NCBI RefSeq assembly: GCF_039533685.1
Contig: NZ_BAAATZ010000003.1
Span: 434,001-498,000, forward strand
DNA from: Actinocorallia aurantiaca
GTDB taxonomy: Bacteria > Actinomycetota > Actinomycetes > Streptosporangiales > Streptosporangiaceae
DNA: 64,000 nt
Direction: 5' to 3'
Shown here: in pieces, positions 30,112-37,168 of the stretch
Position numbering within the stretch: the stretch's first letter is position 1
Layout: the number at the start of each line of letters is the position of its first letter
The notes under the pieces: generated by a model
What the model saw: only the letters and a program-made list of their open reading frames with translations
Told to the model about the DNA's origin: nothing
Database searches by the model: none
Position numbers and translations under genes: made by a program

Positions 30112-32669
30112 AGGCAGAGGCAGCGGTCGAGACGATCAGGAAGGTCCTGGAGGAGTCGGACCTGACCTACGAAACCCCTCGTGAGGGGGCTTTCTTCGTC
30201 AAGCTTCCGGGCGAGCACAAGCTCGCCACGATGACGTGGCTGATCGTGGGCCCCTACAGCGTCCACGTGGAGGCGTTCTTCTGCCGCCAGCCGGACGAGA
30301 ACCACGCCCAGTTCTACCGCTGGCTCCTGGAGAAGAACGCCCGCATGTACTGCCTGGCGTTCACCCTGGACGAGGCGGGCGACGTCTACCTGACCGGCAA
30401 GCTCCCTCTCGCGGCGGTCAATCCCGAGGAGATCGACCGCGTCCTCGGCTGCGCCCTGACCTACAGCGACGAGAACTTCGACCGCGCCCTGGAGCTCGGT
30501 TTCAAGACCTCGATCCAGAAGGAGTGGGACTGGCGGGTCTCGCGCGGGGAGTCCCTGGCCAACCTGCAGGCCTTCGCGCGTTTCGCCGATCCCGAGAACC
30601 GCTGACGGCGGGCCCCTCGCTAAGGCCTGTTTCAAAGCGGCTGAAACAGTCCGGTGCCCGGTGGCGTCTGTCCGGGGGGATCCGTGGAGGGTCCCGGTCC
30701 GGGGTCGGCGCCTCTGGCGTTCCGGAATCGGCCGAGCAGAGGCCGCCCCTGTGCGGGGGCGGCTGCCGCCTCGCCTCCCGCCGCCTGTTCGGGCGGGGTG
30801 GGGGCGGGTGGCGGTTGACTCGGCCAGGGCTCCTTGCAGCCCGGGCCCGAACACGCCCAAGACGTGCCGGGAAGCATGGAAATCGACCGACGCGGTCTTG
30901 GGATCGGCCTCGTCGGTCCAGACCACGAACGCGCCCAGCGCGGCCGAGACCAGGTCCCGGTCGGCGGCCAGTCCGCAGGACGGGCAGTGGTGCATTCGCT
31001 GTTTGAGGGTCTTGGGCGTTCTGTGTCCGCACAGGCAGTGCTGGGACAGGGCGGTGGCGAACGTGGCCGCCCTCCCTAGTCGACCGCCCGCAGCCGAGCA
31101 TTCGGCAGCCAGCGCGGCTTTGAGCATGCCGGGGGTGAACACCGCGCACGCCCGTCCCCACAGTCGAAACCAGGAGCTGACCGGCCCGTCCTCGACGGTC
31201 AGCCGCACCCCGTGGGCGGCGGTGATCCGCTCCGCCACCCGCCTCGCGCGGGCGCGTTTGGCTTGGGTGCGTCCGGCCTGCTGCACGCGGATGCGGGTGC
31301 GCAGCGCTCGGTAGCCGCTGGTGAGCCGGTCCTTGCGATACGAGGCCAGGGGACGGCCTGCCGCATCGGACAGCCGCGGTCCCTTGGGCAGCCCGACCCG
31401 CCGCTCCGGTAGTCCGGTGGTCTGCCTGCGCTGCTGCCGCCTGTGCTGACGGCGTGAGAGTTCGTACTGGGCGTTGTTGTTCGCACGGCGTGAGCGCTCC
31501 AGAGCCCGGGCGCGTCTGCGGGCGGTGCGCCGCTCCCGCTCCACGGCGACGTGTTCCAGGTCGGTGAGAGTGATCTGGTCTGCCAGCACGGGCCCGTCGG
31601 CCGGTTGCAGGGCGGCGGGGAGGGAGACGACGGACAGGTTGGAGACGTTGAGGTCCACCCCGCCGACCCGCTCCAGAGCAGCAGCCCGTCGACGACGCTC
31701 CCGCGTGGCAGGGGAGGTGTATCCGCCGTTCAGGACCATCAGGTGCGCCTCGTACACCCACCCGCCGGGTGCGGCGGGGTGCGGACGCCGCACCAGGTCG
31801 ATCTTGTGCCAGAGCTCGGGCCGCCCCAGGAAGTGACACAGCCTCTGCCACCGGCCAGCGCCCTGCGGCAGCCGTACCGGCAGCACGATCTCCCCGCGCT
31901 TGCTGTCGGGGCCGCCGGTGAACACCACCGTCAGCGGCCCGTCATGCTCCCACCACGAACCCCTGCCCCCGCGACCGGCCGCAGGCATGCGGCGCGGCTG
32001 GGCCAGTACCGGCGTCCCCGGCGCCAGCCGCGCGGCCTGCACCGGGGTCCTCACATGGGCGGGCAGGGCGGGATGGCGCCAGGCGTCCAGATGGCCCTGC
32101 AGGCTGCCGTGCAGCCGGAACGTCTCCCATTTGCGCGCCTGGGTGTGCGAACGGGCCCGGCCCGGGATGCGCGTGTACTCCCACCAGGAGCCCGTCCGGG
32201 GCCGCCCGGCACGCTTGCCGGAGGCGTCGGGGACCAGGTGGCGCTCCACCCCGGTCCACACCTCATCGGCCTGGTGCAGCGCCAAAGCCTTCGACGCGTG
32301 GTGGCGCAGCCAACCGGATGCGTCCAGGTGAGCGTAGGCGGCCCGCTCCAGAGCCGGACGCGTCAGGCCCACCTCGCGCCGCCAGGCCGCCGCGTCCGCC
32401 TCCCGGCGACGTGCGCCCGCCCAGAAAGCCTCCGTCCGGGAGCGGGCCTCACGCTGCAACGCACGCTTGAGGCAGAACATCGCGAAGAACAACGACTCCA
32501 GACGCGCCGCGGTCTGCTCGTCGACGACCAGAGGCAGGCGGATCACCGAGACCGGGCCGTCCCACCGCCACGCCGGATCCTTGTTCGCACCCCGAGTGCG
32601 GCGCACACCACCACCGGGGTCACCGGAGGCATCCGGTGACCCCGGCACGGTGACGGCTGGTGTCTGCAT
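29943..32669 (-). CDS. Large TnpB-related RNA-guided nuclease-like protein (IS200/IS605 accessory type)
   Basis: From ATG 32669, about 682 codons lie inside the element; no in-frame stop occurs before its end, so the frame runs on antisense through ybjN and part of mshA to 29943. The conserved nuclease has a long N-terminal part (about 330 residues) and a split RuvC: Asp339 in GGVDLNVSNLSVVS, Glu493 in LTVEDGPVSSWF, Asp572 in ADRDLVSAALG, with a zinc ribbon CLCGHRTPKTLKQRM ... CPSCG between the last two. All catalytic residues look intact. Typical TnpB is about 400 aa, so this belongs to the large TnpB-related group. Probably guided by an RNA from its own 3' end; that is inference. Confidence 0.75.
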   Translation of the reverse strand: MQTPAVTVPGSPDASGDPGGGVRRTRGANKDPAWRWDGPVSVIRLPLVVDEQTAARLESLFFAMFCLKRALQREARSRTEAFWAGARRREADAAAWRREVGLTRPALERAAYAHLDASGWLRHHASKALALHQADEVWTGVERHLVPDASGKRAGRPRTGSWWEYTRIPGRARSHTQARKWETFRLHGSLQGHLDAWRHPALPAHVRTPVQAARLAPGTPVLAQPRRMPAAGRGGRGSWWEHDGPLTVVFTGGPDSKRGEIVLPVRLPQGAGRWQRLCHFLGRPELWHKIDLVRRPHPAAPGGWVYEAHLMVLNGGYTSPATRERRRRAAALERVGGVDLNVSNLSVVSLPAALQPADGPVLADQITLTDLEHVAVERERRTARRRARALERSRRANNNAQYELSRRQHRRQQRRQTTGLPERRVGLPKGPRLSDAAGRPLASYRKDRLTSGYRALRTRIRVQQAGRTQAKRARARRVAERITAAHGVRLTVEDGPVSSWFRLWGRACAVFTPGMLKAALAAECSAAGGRLGRAATFATALSQHCLCGHRTPKTLKQRMHHCPSCGLAADRDLVSAALGAFVVWTDEADPKTASVDFHASRHVLGVFGPGLQGALAESTATRPHPARTGGGRRGGSRPRTGAASARPIPERQRRRPRTGTLHGSPRTDATGHRTVSAALKQALARGPPSAVLGIGETREGLQVGQGLPARDPPVPLLLDRGLETELQGAVEVLVAVGQGAAEDAVDLLGIDRRERELAGQVDVARLVQGERQAVHAGVLLQEPAVELGVVLVRLAAEERLHVDAVGAHDQPRHRGELVLARKLDEESPLTRGFVGQVRLLQDLPDRLDRCLCLYRAHAHTRSLTALLYTRKSRSAVASHPKTLAWRTAPSPRRARSSGSSASRPSTAA
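30099..30605 (+). CDS. YbjN domain protein (Rv0487-like)
   Basis: 168-aa YbjN/type III secretion chaperone-like fold (about residues 15-120; YETPREGAFFVKLPGEHKL, SVHVEAFFCRQPDENHAQFY). Overlaps the mshA stop by 13 bp from ATG 30099 (GTG 30093 also in frame). Conserved between mshA and gpmA in actinobacteria; the family affects stress phenotypes but the biochemical role is unknown. Confidence 0.85.
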   Translation: MGAVEAEAAVETIRKVLEESDLTYETPREGAFFVKLPGEHKLATMTWLIVGPYSVHVEAFFCRQPDENHAQFYRWLLEKNARMYCLAFTLDEAGDVYLTGKLPLAAVNPEEIDRVLGCALTYSDENFDRALELGFKTSIQKEWDWRVSRGESLANLQAFARFADPENR

Positions 32670-32804
32670 GACCCGGATCCTGCCATGCGTGACCGACAGA
32701 ACACAGAAAGTCATCAAGTTCTTTCCGTCGTCCGGCAAGACGCATCGGAGCCTCTCCCCAGCGCATCCACCGATCCACCTGCGACCCCATTTTGAGACAG
32801 GCCC
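30623..32804. mobile_element. 2.2-kb TIR-bounded element carrying a TnpB-related nuclease
   Basis: Terminal inverted repeats: left AGGCCTGTTTCAAA (30623-30636) and right (reverse complement) GGGCCTGTCTCAAA (32791-32804), 12 of 14 matching. TA dinucleotides flank both ends (30621-30622 and 32805-32806), so the empty site reads CTAG, a TA target duplication as made by several DDE transposases. No tnpA or DDE transposase gene is inside; the only gene is the TnpB-related protein. Splits the conserved mshA-ybjN-gpmA order. Confidence 0.75.
30628..30650 (-). repeat. Hairpin at the tnpB-distal end of the element
   Basis: Perfect 8-bp arms CTGTTTCA / TGAAACAG with a 7-nt loop, overlapping the left terminal repeat and lying at the 3' end of the tnpB-like frame. 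It could be the last scaffold hairpin of a guide RNA, a transposase site, or both. Confidence 0.5.
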
Positions 32805-32810
32805 TAGAAT
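32805..32810 (+). promoter_or_regulatory. gpmA -10 element at the insertion junction
   Basis: TAGAAT starts exactly at the right flanking TA, 8 nt before the gpmA ATG. The native -35 region must now be about 2.2 kb away, on the other side of the element; no good -35 is visible in the element end (CGACCC at the right spacing). Confidence 0.6.
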
Positions 32811-32818
32811 GGGCGACC

Positions 32819-33565
32819 ATGGCGACCTTGGTTTTGCTCCGGCATGGTGAAAGCGTGTGGAATGCGGAGAACCTGTTCACCGGCTGGGTGGACGTGGATC
32901 TCTCCGCCAAGGGCGAAGGCGAGGCGGGCGTCGCGGGCGAGCTGCTCCTCGACGCCGACCTGACCCCCGACGTGCTGCACACGTCCCTGCTCAAGCGCGC
33001 GATCCGCACCGCGAACATCGCGCTGGACACCGCCGACCTCCTGTGGCTGCCGGTGAAGCGCTCCTGGCGCCTCAACGAGCGCCACTACGGCGCCCTCCAG
33101 GGCAAGAACAAGGCCCAGACCCTCGAGGAGTTCGGCGAGGAGCAGTTCCAGACCTGGCGCCGCTCCTACGACACCCCGCCGCCGCCCATCGCCGACAAGG
33201 ACCCGCTCTCGCAGGTCGGCGACCTCCGCTACGGCCACCTCCCGTCGGAGCTCGTCCCCCGCACCGAGTGCCTGGCCGACGTCGTCGACCGCCTCCTGCC
33301 CTACTGGTACGACGAGATCGTCCCCGACCTGGCGGCCGGCAAGACCGTCCTCGTGGTGGCCCACGGCAACTCCCTGCGCGCCCTGGTCAAGCACCTCGAC
33401 GGCATCGCCGACGACGAGATCGCCGGCCTCAACATCCCCACCGGCATCCCCCTGAAGTACGAACTCGACGCCGACTACGTCCCCCGCAAGCGCGGCGGCG
33501 AGTACCTCGACCCGGCCGCCGCCAAGGCCGCCATCGAGGCCGTCAAGAACCAGGGCAAGAAGTAA
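32819..33565 (+). CDS. gpmA: 2,3-bisphosphoglycerate-dependent phosphoglycerate mutase
   Basis: 248-aa dPGM of glycolysis and gluconeogenesis, interconverting 3- and 2-phosphoglycerate. Phospho-His in LVLLRHGESVWN (residue about 9), then GWVDVDLS, LNERHYGALQG with substrate-binding Arg/Glu/Tyr, and VVAHGNSLRALVKHL with the second His. ATG 32819 is the only start that gives the family N-terminus. Cytoplasmic homodimer or tetramer. Confidence 0.96.
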   Translation: MATLVLLRHGESVWNAENLFTGWVDVDLSAKGEGEAGVAGELLLDADLTPDVLHTSLLKRAIRTANIALDTADLLWLPVKRSWRLNERHYGALQGKNKAQTLEEFGEEQFQTWRRSYDTPPPPIADKDPLSQVGDLRYGHLPSELVPRTECLADVVDRLLPYWYDEIVPDLAAGKTVLVVAHGNSLRALVKHLDGIADDEIAGLNIPTGIPLKYELDADYVPRKRGGEYLDPAAAKAAIEAVKNQGKK

Positions 33566-33580
33566 CCACCGGTTTCGTAT

Positions 33581-33610
33581 GAAGGGCCGTGCCTCCGGGC
33601 GCGGCCCTTC
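33581..33610 (+). terminator. gpmA terminator
   Basis: GAAGGGCCGTGC ... GCGCGGCCCTTC stem (11 pairs, one mismatch) with a 6-nt loop, then TGCTTTCCCT. Confidence 0.65.
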
Positions 33611-33657
33611 TGCTTTCCCTCCGCCACTGTCGGCAGTCCTGGCATCCGGATTCAGGT

Positions 33658-33686
33658 TTGCGTTTATTGCATCTGCTGCACATAAT
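33658..33686 (+). promoter_or_regulatory. Promoter of the antitoxin-toxin pair
   Basis: TTGCGT (33658-33663), 17-bp spacer, CATAAT (33681-33686). The spacer holds the inverted repeat TGCA-TCTGC-TGCA (33668-33680), a plausible site for autorepression. Markedly AT-richer than the surroundings. Confidence 0.6.
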
Positions 33687-33705
33687 GCGTATGAGAGGAG
33701 TGGTC

Positions 33706-34164
33706 ATGACGGTGAGAACGCCGAAATCCCTGGAACCCGGCAAGGTGGACGCGCAGGAGTCCGCCCGCGCCCTGCGCAGGATCAAGGACTACCTGGCGAC
33801 TCACCCCGGCACCGAGGACGTCCGTGTCACGGGTGAGCTGGTGGGCGATGAGGCGCTGGTCCTGCCCCGCGACGTCGTGACGATGCTCGCCTACATGCTC
33901 GCGCAGCTCGCCGAGGGCCGCGGCGTCACGGCGATGCCCAGCCACGCCGAGCTGACCACGCGACAGGCGGCGGACATCCTGAACGTCTCCCGGCCCTACC
34001 TCATCGGCCTGCTCGAAGCGGGAAAGATCCCTTACCGGCTGGTCGGCCGTCACAGGCGCGTCCTGTTCGAGGACCTCATGGCCTACAAGCAACGGAGCGA
34101 CGTCGAAAGCGGCAGGGCCGCCGACGACCTGATCGCCCTCAGCGAGGACCTGGACCTCTACTGA
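33706..34164 (+). CDS. Antitoxin with excisionase-type helix-turn-helix
   Basis: 152 aa from ATG 33706 (GAGGAG 7 nt upstream). The C-terminal half holds a MerR/excisionase-like DNA-binding domain (about residues 82-130: LTTRQAADILNVSRPYLIGL, LEAGKIPYRLVGRHRRV, LFEDLMAYK). The stop overlaps the toxin start (TGATG), the usual layout of toxin-antitoxin operons. Likely neutralises the PIN toxin and represses the promoter. Confidence 0.85.
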   Translation: MTVRTPKSLEPGKVDAQESARALRRIKDYLATHPGTEDVRVTGELVGDEALVLPRDVVTMLAYMLAQLAEGRGVTAMPSHAELTTRQAADILNVSRPYLIGLLEAGKIPYRLVGRHRRVLFEDLMAYKQRSDVESGRAADDLIALSEDLDLY

Positions 34165-34742
34165 TGGCGGTCGTGGTGGTCTACGACGCCAACGTGCTCT
34201 ACGGCAACGAGGTCCGCGACCTCCTCATCCGGATCGCCAGGTCGGGCCTGGTGCAAGCACGCTGGACGAGCACGATCCTGGAAGAGGTGACCCGCAACCT
34301 CACCGTGAACAGACCGGACATCCCGGCCGAAAAGTTGTCCGTCCTGCGCGAGCGGATGAACGCCGCTGTGCCGGGAGCGCTGGTGGAAGGCCATGAGGAA
34401 CTCATAGAAGGCCTCAAGCTTCCCGACGCGGATGACCGGCATGTCCTGGCTGCGGCGATCAAAATCGGTGCGGAGGCCATCATCACCTCGAACCTCAGGG
34501 ACTTTCCCACCGATGTCCTCGAGCGCTATGAAATCGAGGCCAAAAGCCCCGACGACTTCGTGCTCGACCAGTTCGACCTCGACGAGAGCACCGTGCGTGA
34601 CTGCGTCCACCAGATCGCGAACAGCAGGACCCGGCCCCGAAGACGTTCGCCGCCATTCTGGACGCCCTCGAACGCGCAGGCTTGGTGGAGTCGGCCGCGC
34701 TCCTTCGAGACTGAGGAATCGCGGGAACGCGAACCGGTGTAG
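34164..34742 (+). CDS. PIN-domain toxin (VapC-like), C-terminus frameshifted
   Basis: 192-aa PIN ribonuclease: acidic residues in VVYDANVLYG (Asp near residue 8), ILEEVTRN, DADDRHVLAAAI and NLRDFP form the metal site and are intact. After TVRDCVHQIANSRTRP the frame changes: one extra C in the CCCC run near 34640 would restore PKTFAAILDALERAGLVESA then a stop at 34719-34721. So the last helix is probably replaced by unrelated sequence through a 1-base deletion (or sequencing error). A second decayed copy of the same end lies at about 35698. Confidence 0.8.
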   Translation: MAVVVVYDANVLYGNEVRDLLIRIARSGLVQARWTSTILEEVTRNLTVNRPDIPAEKLSVLRERMNAAVPGALVEGHEELIEGLKLPDADDRHVLAAAIKIGAEAIITSNLRDFPTDVLERYEIEAKSPDDFVLDQFDLDESTVRDCVHQIANSRTRPRRRSPPFWTPSNAQAWWSRPRSFETEESREREPV

Positions 34743-34817
34743 CCGAGAAAGGCATGCGCCTCGAGGGGTTCGGCGAGGCCCGGTGGGGCGCGGGGTGGTC
34801 CGCGCCCCACCGGGGGT

Positions 34818-35573
34818 TCAGCGGAGCTTGATGGCGCCGCCGTCGGCCATGACGGTCTGGCCGGTCATGTACTGGGCGTCGTCGCTCGCGAGGAAGGCGA
34901 TGATGGGGGCGACGTCGTGGTCGGGGTCGCCGAAGCGGCCCAGGGGCACCTTGGCCGCGGACTGCGCGTACTGCTCGGGGCGCGCCTGGGCCCACTGGGC
35001 CACGCCGCCGGTCATGGCCATGGGGCAGACCACGTTGACGCGGATGTTGAACGGGGCCCACTCGTTGGCGACGACCCGGCTGAGACCGCGGATGGCCTCC
35101 TTCGCCGCTGCGTAGGAGGCCTGGTTGACCTGGCCGTCGAGCCCGGCGCCGGAGCCGAAGTTGATGACCGACGCGTTGCCGGTCTTCTTCAGCTCCGGCA
35201 GGGCGGCGAGCATGAAGTTGCGGGTGGAGTACAGGCCGCTGCCCATCGCGAGGTCCCAGTCGTCGTCGGTCTGCTCCTCGAACGGCTTCTGCCGCGACGC
35301 GCTCGCGTTGTTCACCAGGACGTCGAGCTTCCCGAAGCGCTCGACGGCCGCCGCGACGGCCGCGCGCGCGACGGCCGGGTCGGACACGTCGCCCTGCAGG
35401 AAGACCACGGCGTCCCCCAGCTCGCGGGCGAGCGCCTCCCCGGCCTCCTGCTGCAGGTCGACGACGACGACCCGGGCGCCACGCGCGACGAACAGCTTCG
35501 TGACGGCGCCGCCGATGCCGGAGGCCCCGCCGGTGACGACGGCCGACTTTCCCTGCAGGCTGAGGTTTTCCAT
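34818..35573 (-). CDS. Short-chain dehydrogenase/reductase (3-oxoacyl reductase-like)
   Basis: 251-aa SDR: SAVVTGGASGIGGAV (cofactor site), NNASA, SVINFGSGAG, YAAAK (YxxxK) and C-terminal QTVMADGGAIKLR, typical of FabG-like oxidoreductases. VDLQQE after strand 2 suggests NAD. ATG 35573 with GAAGGGAAG upstream. Located between two copies of the PIN-toxin 3' end. Substrate unknown. Confidence 0.88.
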   Translation of the reverse strand: MENLSLQGKSAVVTGGASGIGGAVTKLFVARGARVVVVDLQQEAGEALARELGDAVVFLQGDVSDPAVARAAVAAAVERFGKLDVLVNNASASRQKPFEEQTDDDWDLAMGSGLYSTRNFMLAALPELKKTGNASVINFGSGAGLDGQVNQASYAAAKEAIRGLSRVVANEWAPFNIRVNVVCPMAMTGGVAQWAQARPEQYAQSAAKVPLGRFGDPDHDVAPIIAFLASDDAQYMTGQTVMADGGAIKLR

Positions 35574-35697
35574 GGCGCTTCCCTTCGTGGGCGCCCGCGG
35601 AGCGGCGTCAACCGGTGGAACCGGCCACGCGCATCTCCGCAGACGCTTCTTCCGATGCTCTACGACCAGGTACATGCCCTGATCGGGAGGATCGTCG

Positions 35698-35850
35698 CAG
35701 GATGGCGCGCGACCGCGTCCACCAGATCGCGACCAGCGGGACCCGGCCGCCGAATACCTTCGCCGCCATCTCGACGCCCTCGAACGTGACGGCCTGGTGG
35801 CATCGGCCGTGTTCCTCCCGAACCGAGAATCCGGGAGAACGCGAACCGAT
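35698..35850 (+). pseudogene. Decayed duplicate of the PIN-toxin 3' end
   Basis: About 150 bp aligning with 34588-34735: shared text such as GTCCACCAGATCGCGA, GACGCCCTCGAACG and GAACGCGAACCG. Translated pieces match (VHQIATSGTRPPNTFAA versus VHQIANSRTRP-PKTFAA). This copy keeps the base missing in the first but has its own 1-base deletion (CATC-TCGACG where the first has CATTCTGGACG). No PIN core upstream. Confidence 0.65.
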
Positions 35851-35960
35851 CCCATTTCGTCCAAGCGCCGAGCCGGGAAACTGATATCCCGCATTCTCAG
35901 CAGACGGCACTCCTCGTACTGCACCGGTCATATCGGCCACGATTCGAGCTTCTCGCGAGG

Positions 35961-36268
35961 ATGCGGGGCGAGCCGAGAGCCGGATTGCCGCCCGCGGGAT
36001 TTTCCGAGGAGGTGATCGAGCGCCGCGTTCTGGTCACAGCCGAATTGCTCGTGAATTCGATCAGAGCGAGCTATCTGAGAAAGGACGAGACAGATGTGAT
36101 GGCCTACCGGACCGAGGGGCGGATGAAGCCCGCGCCATGCTCCACTGCGACAAGGGGTCCGGCCGCGGCCTCCCGCTGTGCGATCTCCTCTGCAAGAGTC
36201 CCGTCGAGCGGCTTCCCTTTGACGACGGCAAGATCACGGTGGTCGTGCCGGCGTTGGAGGCCGGGTGA
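35961..36268 (+). pseudogene. Frameshifted remnant of an unidentified gene
   Basis: Two frames join into a plausible protein: FSEEVIERRVLVTAELLVNS ... VMAYRTEGR, then after a +1 shift near 36119 DEARAMLHCDKGSGRG ... PFDDGKITVVVPALEAG and a stop at 36266-36268. No start or family recognised. Confidence 0.35.
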
Positions 36269-36287
36269 TCGGCGGTCGGGGACGAGA

Positions 36288-36315
36288 AAGGGCCGCGCCT
36301 TTCGGCACGGCCCTT
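36288..36315 (-). terminator. phoU terminator
   Basis: AAGGGCCG ... CGGCCCTT arms with a 12-nt partly paired loop, 15 bp beyond the phoU stop on the minus strand; minus-strand flank ends in TTTCTCG. Confidence 0.6.
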
Positions 36316-36329
36316 CGGCTCCTAGAGGA

Positions 36330-36995
36330 TCAGGAGAACTCGTCGATGATGTCCTCCGGGCGCTGCCCCGTCACCAGATAAACCACATCCCCCGCGACGT
36401 GGACGGCGTGGTCGGCGAAGCGTTCGAAGTAGCGGCCGACGAGGGTGATGTCGACGGCCTTCTCCACGCCGTGGCTCCATTTGGGGGACAGGAGCACCGT
36501 GAAGAGCTTGCGGTGGAGTCTGTCCATCGCGTCGTCGTCGGTGTCGAGTTCCAGGCCCATGGCGACGTCCTGGGAGGCGATGACGCTGCCGGCCTTGGCG
36601 ACCATGCGGCCGGCGATCTGGCCCATCTCCAGGATGGTGACCTGGAGTTCGTTGGGGATGCAGGACTCGGGGTGGCGGCGGCGGGCCGTCTTGGCGATGT
36701 GGGCGGCCAGGTCGCCCATGCGCTCCAGGTCGGCGCTCATCCGCAGGGAGGTGATGAGGGTGCGGAGGTCGCCGGCCACGGGCTGCTGGCGGGCCATGAG
36801 GTCGAAGACGGTCTCCTCGATCTCCAGGTCGATCTTGTTGATCGCCTTGTCGCCGCTGATCACCTCCTCGGCGATGCGGGCGTCCGCGTCCAGCAGGGCG
36901 GAGGTCGCCTGGGCCATGGCGGAACGGACGAGCCGGGTCATGTCCACCAGTTTGTGGGAGATCCCGTCGAGTTCCTCGTGGTAGGCGTCGCGCAC
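36330..36995 (-). CDS. phoU: Phosphate transport regulator PhoU
   Basis: 221 aa, two PhoU three-helix bundles with the E/DxxxD metal-type motifs (MSADLERMGDLAAHIAKTAR about residue 87; GRYFERFADHAVHVAGDVVY about residue 188). Links the Pst transporter to the PhoR/PhoP kinase pair and damps the response when phosphate is plentiful. GTG start with AGGAAG upstream. Divergent from the kinase gene with a PHO box in between, as in Streptomyces. Confidence 0.95.
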   Translation of the reverse strand: MRDAYHEELDGISHKLVDMTRLVRSAMAQATSALLDADARIAEEVISGDKAINKIDLEIEETVFDLMARQQPVAGDLRTLITSLRMSADLERMGDLAAHIAKTARRRHPESCIPNELQVTILEMGQIAGRMVAKAGSVIASQDVAMGLELDTDDDAMDRLHRKLFTVLLSPKWSHGVEKAVDITLVGRYFERFADHAVHVAGDVVYLVTGQRPEDIIDEFS

Positions 36996-37062
36996 AGTAC
37001 TTCCTCATCCTCGGTTCGGGCGCGTTCGGACGCCCGGTTCTCTCTTTGCACATGCTCCACAG

Positions 37063-37106
37063 TCGCTGTGAACTGAAACGGATATACAGGTGAACATTGA
37101 ACGAAC
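37063..37106. promoter_or_regulatory. PHO box (four 11-bp direct repeat units)
   Basis: Read on the minus strand, four units of 11 bp: GTTCGTTCAAT, GTTCACCTGTA, TATCCGTTTCA, GTTCACAGCGA. This is the Streptomyces PhoP layout (GTTCACC heptamer every 11 bp). It lies in the phoU-phoR intergenic region, so both genes are probably under PhoP control. Confidence 0.75.
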
Positions 37107-37168
37107 GCCGTGCCTGGGATGCCGTTTGTAGTGCGAGAACGTCCTGAAGGGCGCTTAACATCCGTGGT

